22,281 nt of DNA from Temnopleurus reevesii. Lineage: Eukaryota; Echinodermata; Echinoidea; Temnopleuroida; Temnopleuridae. The notes under the pieces were generated by a model that saw only the letters and a program-made list of their open reading frames with translations, searched no databases and was not told the origin of the DNA. This document shows, in pieces, positions 20,526-22,281 of this stretch (within the stretch, counting starts at the first letter, position 1; the number at the start of each line of letters is the position of its first letter). The position numbers and the translations under genes are program-made. The stretch is taken from NCBI GenBank assembly GCA_036244855.1, contig BQKZ01003085.1:27340-49620 (forward strand), in the 5' to 3' direction.

Positions 20526-20559
20526 GTGCTGCTCACATTTAGTAGGCTTTTCTTCTCAC

Positions 20560-20818
20560 CTGTGATGTGGTAGACTGAATTGAATCCAATGCCGAAGCGA
20601 CCAACTTTGAGCGGGTCCTTCTCCTTGTTGCTTCGAGCCAGCTTCTGGATGCCATCCCAGTCTGTGTCCTTGAACTTTGCGTTGTTGAATGAATAGAGGG
20701 CGGGCCCCTGGTGCGATGCCAGGGAATCCTTGTACAAGGTGTTGGTGCCATAATGACGTACATCGTAGAGGAACTTGACCGTGTCCGCACCTGCATCCTC
20801 CGCGTTCTGAACTATCTC
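20560..20818 (-). CDS. SACS: sacsin homologue, exon A: first Hsp90-like ATPase motif region
   Basis: This exon encodes the start of the first sacsin repeat, the part of the GHKL/Hsp90-type ATPase fold that binds ATP. Its 86 full codons contain QNAEDAG (the N-x-x-D nucleotide-binding motif), [10 protein letters not shown], and [15 protein letters not shown] (the glycine-rich ATP lid), all typical of sacsin repeat 1. The acceptor is a pyrimidine-rich tract ending CTTTCCAG at 20826-20819, phase 0. The donor is G|GTGAGA with the intron starting at 20559, phase 1. The single leftover G joins AT of the next exon to make GAT (Asp), restoring the family motif VYHITD. The frame also reads open a few codons upstream, but the acceptor fits the family alignment better: residues just before the exon should read like ILK. 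The start codon and ubiquitin-like domain must lie on exons beyond the right edge. Sure of identity; borders come from splice consensus and homology only. Confidence 0.9.
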
Positions 20819-21059
20819 CTGGAAAGGAACAAAGGTCAAAGGTTAGATGAGAGATGATACTTTCACCATTATCTTCACCAACTGGTCCAGGATGAGTCCA
20901 AATAGTATAAACAACAAACATTCTCGGCTGTCTGATCAGACCATTTAATTATAGACCCTACCCTAAAACGCAGGTACCTTTTCTTCAAAGTTTAAATGCG
21001 TGCATTTTATATCAAGTTTATGAGAAAAAAAAAATAATCTAACATGTTTTAGCTCCATT

Positions 21060-21295
21060 TTTTATATCAAGAATAAGGACTGGTCGGAAGTGACCATAAC
21101 GTGGCCAATTTAGCATTGAGCGCCTCACTACTCCCTAGAGAGTGGAAATTGCGCATACTTAGTATGCTTGGAGGCCTCACTCCAATGAACCGGGATGATA
21201 ATAGCTCTTAGTTAATGCACGGTCCCCTGGTAGAACAGTTCAATGAACTGAAGCGGCTACCCTGCGTAAATAAGACGCATTATTATCATTATTAT
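21060..21295 (+). mobile_element. Probable retroposon 3' end with TTA-type tail
   Basis: The sequence reaches AGCGGCTACCCTGCG, TAAATAAGACGC, then ATTATTATCATTATTAT at 21279-21295. This ending style, a short GC-containing 3' segment then TTA repeats, matches the other retroelement tails in the window. Neither a coding frame nor an A/B box pair was identified, so the class and left border are uncertain. A 15-bp palindrome GCATACT-T-AGTATGC lies within it at 21153-21167. Confidence 0.4.
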
Positions 21296-21302
21296 ATAAC
21301 GA

Positions 21303-21324
21303 CATCAACAACAACAACAACAAC
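21303..21324. repeat. CAA trinucleotide repeat
   Basis: A run of ATCAACAACAACAACAACAA type follows directly after the retroposon-like tail. Non-coding. Confidence 0.85.
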
Positions 21325-21582
21325 CCCACTATTTTCTCTGAAAGAACCGTAGAATGCAAAATCAGACCTTTTGTGGTTCGATTTTTCACCAAGAGGTGCA
21401 ATAGTGAACCCCAAATGGTGCTCCTATGGTTGCATTTTTACACCTCTAAAGGTGCAAATTATTCCTGAGTGTTCGGTATACATGTGGGCATATATTTTGC
21501 TTGTTAGCTCCTCAAGGGGTGCGAAGTTGGGGAAGGGGCACCAAATTTGAGCTGATGACCTATTTTGGATGTATCATCTCTC

Positions 21583-21609
21583 AGGGGGTGGGGGGGGGGG
21601 AGGGAGGGG
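21583..21609 (+). repeat. G-rich run with quadruplex potential
   Basis: The plus strand has GGGGG, T, a run of about 11 G, A, GGG, A, GGGG. Four or more G-tracts with one-base gaps meet the usual pattern for G-quadruplex formation. On the transcribed sacsin pre-mRNA it would be a C-rich tract. Confidence 0.7.
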
Positions 21610-21653
21610 ACTGCAAAATTTACCCCCTCGGGTTGTTTAAGTTCTGGGTACAT

Positions 21654-21687
21654 CACAGAAATCGGAACGTCTCTTCCGATTTCTGTG
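21654..21687. repeat. Perfect 14-bp hairpin with 6-base loop
   Basis: The arm CACAGAAATCGGAA (21654-21667) is the exact reverse complement of TTCCGATTTCTGTG (21674-21687), with loop CGTCTC. The flanks carry a GGGTACAT motif on both sides as a direct repeat (21646-21653 partly and 21689-21696). No T-run follows, so a bacterial-style terminator is not meant. Confidence 0.85.
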
Positions 21688-21784
21688 GGGTACATGAGTC
21701 CACGATAGTGACTAGTCTTAATTCAGGATATCAATTAAAATTTTTTTCATAGTTAAAAAAACTGAATTTGGCGCCATATAGATT

Positions 21785-21842
21785 GTATTTGTATTATTGT
21801 TATTAAAATCATTATATTATTATTATTATCATTATTATTAGA
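21785..21842. repeat. Imperfect ATT microsatellite
   Basis: The sequence is made of ATT units with interruptions such as ATTGTTATTAAAATC. Non-coding, and possibly another retroelement tail. Confidence 0.8.
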
Positions 21843-22281
21843 TTAATATAAAAAGCTCTTCATTACCCTGTTGCAGATTTTACGCACATATAAGTACCTT
21901 TCAATTTCCCAATGAGCCCCGTCAAAAAAGAATTAGTCCCCATTAAACATGTTAAATAATAGTCTTCGAACATACAATATTGGACAATAGCAATTCACCA
22001 TTTGATTCATTAAAAGAATTGGATAATTTAAAGAAATCATTTTTTACGATTTTGGAATGAACAAGCAAACTAACCCAAAGGGACCCAACTGGATCCAAAT
22101 GGGTGAAATTCATTGTTACTTTTCAGTCAATTTGCTAATCTACAAAAATCTTGGCATTTCCAAATTAAGTTGGAAGTCCTTTTTAATCCAAACTGGTGTC
22201 TGTTACACCAGTTCAGTACTTGAACAATTTACCAGCGGATGAAAATAGAGTCCTAATTCTAACAATCTTTCCAAGCGCGCT

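Larger units (their letters stand above)
18158..20559 (-). other. SACS: Intron between exons A and B, filled with repeats
   Basis: This 2,402-nt phase-1 intron runs from donor GTGAGA at 20559 to acceptor TTTTTCAG at 18158. It contains, from left to right on the plus strand, a MITE-like element, a repeat of about 165 bp interrupted by a retrotransposon tail, a GGAC/GCAC microsatellite, a SINE body, and inverted-repeat elements next to a SINE head. About 18410-18825 has no named element apart from an 8-bp hairpin, CTCGACCG/CGGTCGAG (18733-18752). Confidence 0.82.
20819..22281 (-). other. SACS: Partial upstream intron of the sacsin homologue
   Basis: No exon encoding the residues before ELIQNAEDAG-type sequence (a family motif resembling PLTEVLRKILSDYP then GGQILK) could be found on the minus strand, so this is intron at least to the window edge. 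It holds a retroposon-like tail, CAA repeats, a G-rich run, a perfect hairpin and ATT repeats. About 21840-22281 shows nothing recognisable. Confidence 0.65.

Noticed and set aside
4107..20818. Alternative genetic code with TAA and TAG as glutamine
   Set aside because: The gene ends with TAA at the family's usual C terminus, and the introns and repeats are animal-like. Two codons are too few to support recoding.

Overview
The window is animal nuclear DNA, most likely from a marine invertebrate such as a sea urchin or another deuterostome. The evidence is spliceosomal GT-AG introns, AT-rich noncoding flanks, tRNA-derived SINEs, small inverted-repeat elements, a 5'-truncated non-LTR retrotransposon and many simple repeats. 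The species assignment is an inference from repeat style and protein content; nothing in the window proves it.

One protein-coding gene dominates, on the minus strand: a sacsin (SACS) homologue. Three exons can be placed with matching splice phases: 20818-20560, 18157-16613 and a giant 11-kb exon 15154-4107. Together they give 4,284 codons including the terminal TAA. They cover the first Hsp90-like ATPase region from just before its nucleotide-binding motif, then the second and third sacsin repeats, a DnaJ domain with an intact HPD motif, and a C-terminal HEPN domain. The start codon and the expected N-terminal ubiquitin-like part lie beyond the right edge. Human sacsin, from memory, is about 4,580 residues and also has one giant exon, so architecture and size agree.

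The most striking observation is that this otherwise open frame holds exactly two in-frame stop codons and no frameshift. One is a TAA at 18083-18081 (codon 112 of the visible CDS); the other is a TAG at 7628-7626 (codon 3111). Both sit inside continuous homologous sequence, and each is one C-to-T change from a glutamine codon. The gene may be a very young pseudogene, a null allele, a recoded gene or a product of sequence error. Exon 18157-16613 is a multiple of three with phase-1 borders, so skipping it would remove the first stop without shifting the frame.

Layout, left to right. 1-1435: four tandem copies of a unit of about 360 bp. About 1555-2050: a degenerate repeat of about 165 bp. 2050-4106: AT-rich 3' flank with no recognised gene. 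4107-15154: giant exon. 15155-16612: intron with a tRNA-derived SINE. 16613-18157: exon. 18158-20559: intron crowded with a MITE-like element, a repeat of about 165 bp split by a retrotransposon tail, a GGAC/GCAC microsatellite, a second and interrupted SINE copy, and several fold-back sequences. 20560-20818: exon. 20819-22281: upstream intron with a retroposon-like tail, a G-rich run, a perfect hairpin and ATT repeats.
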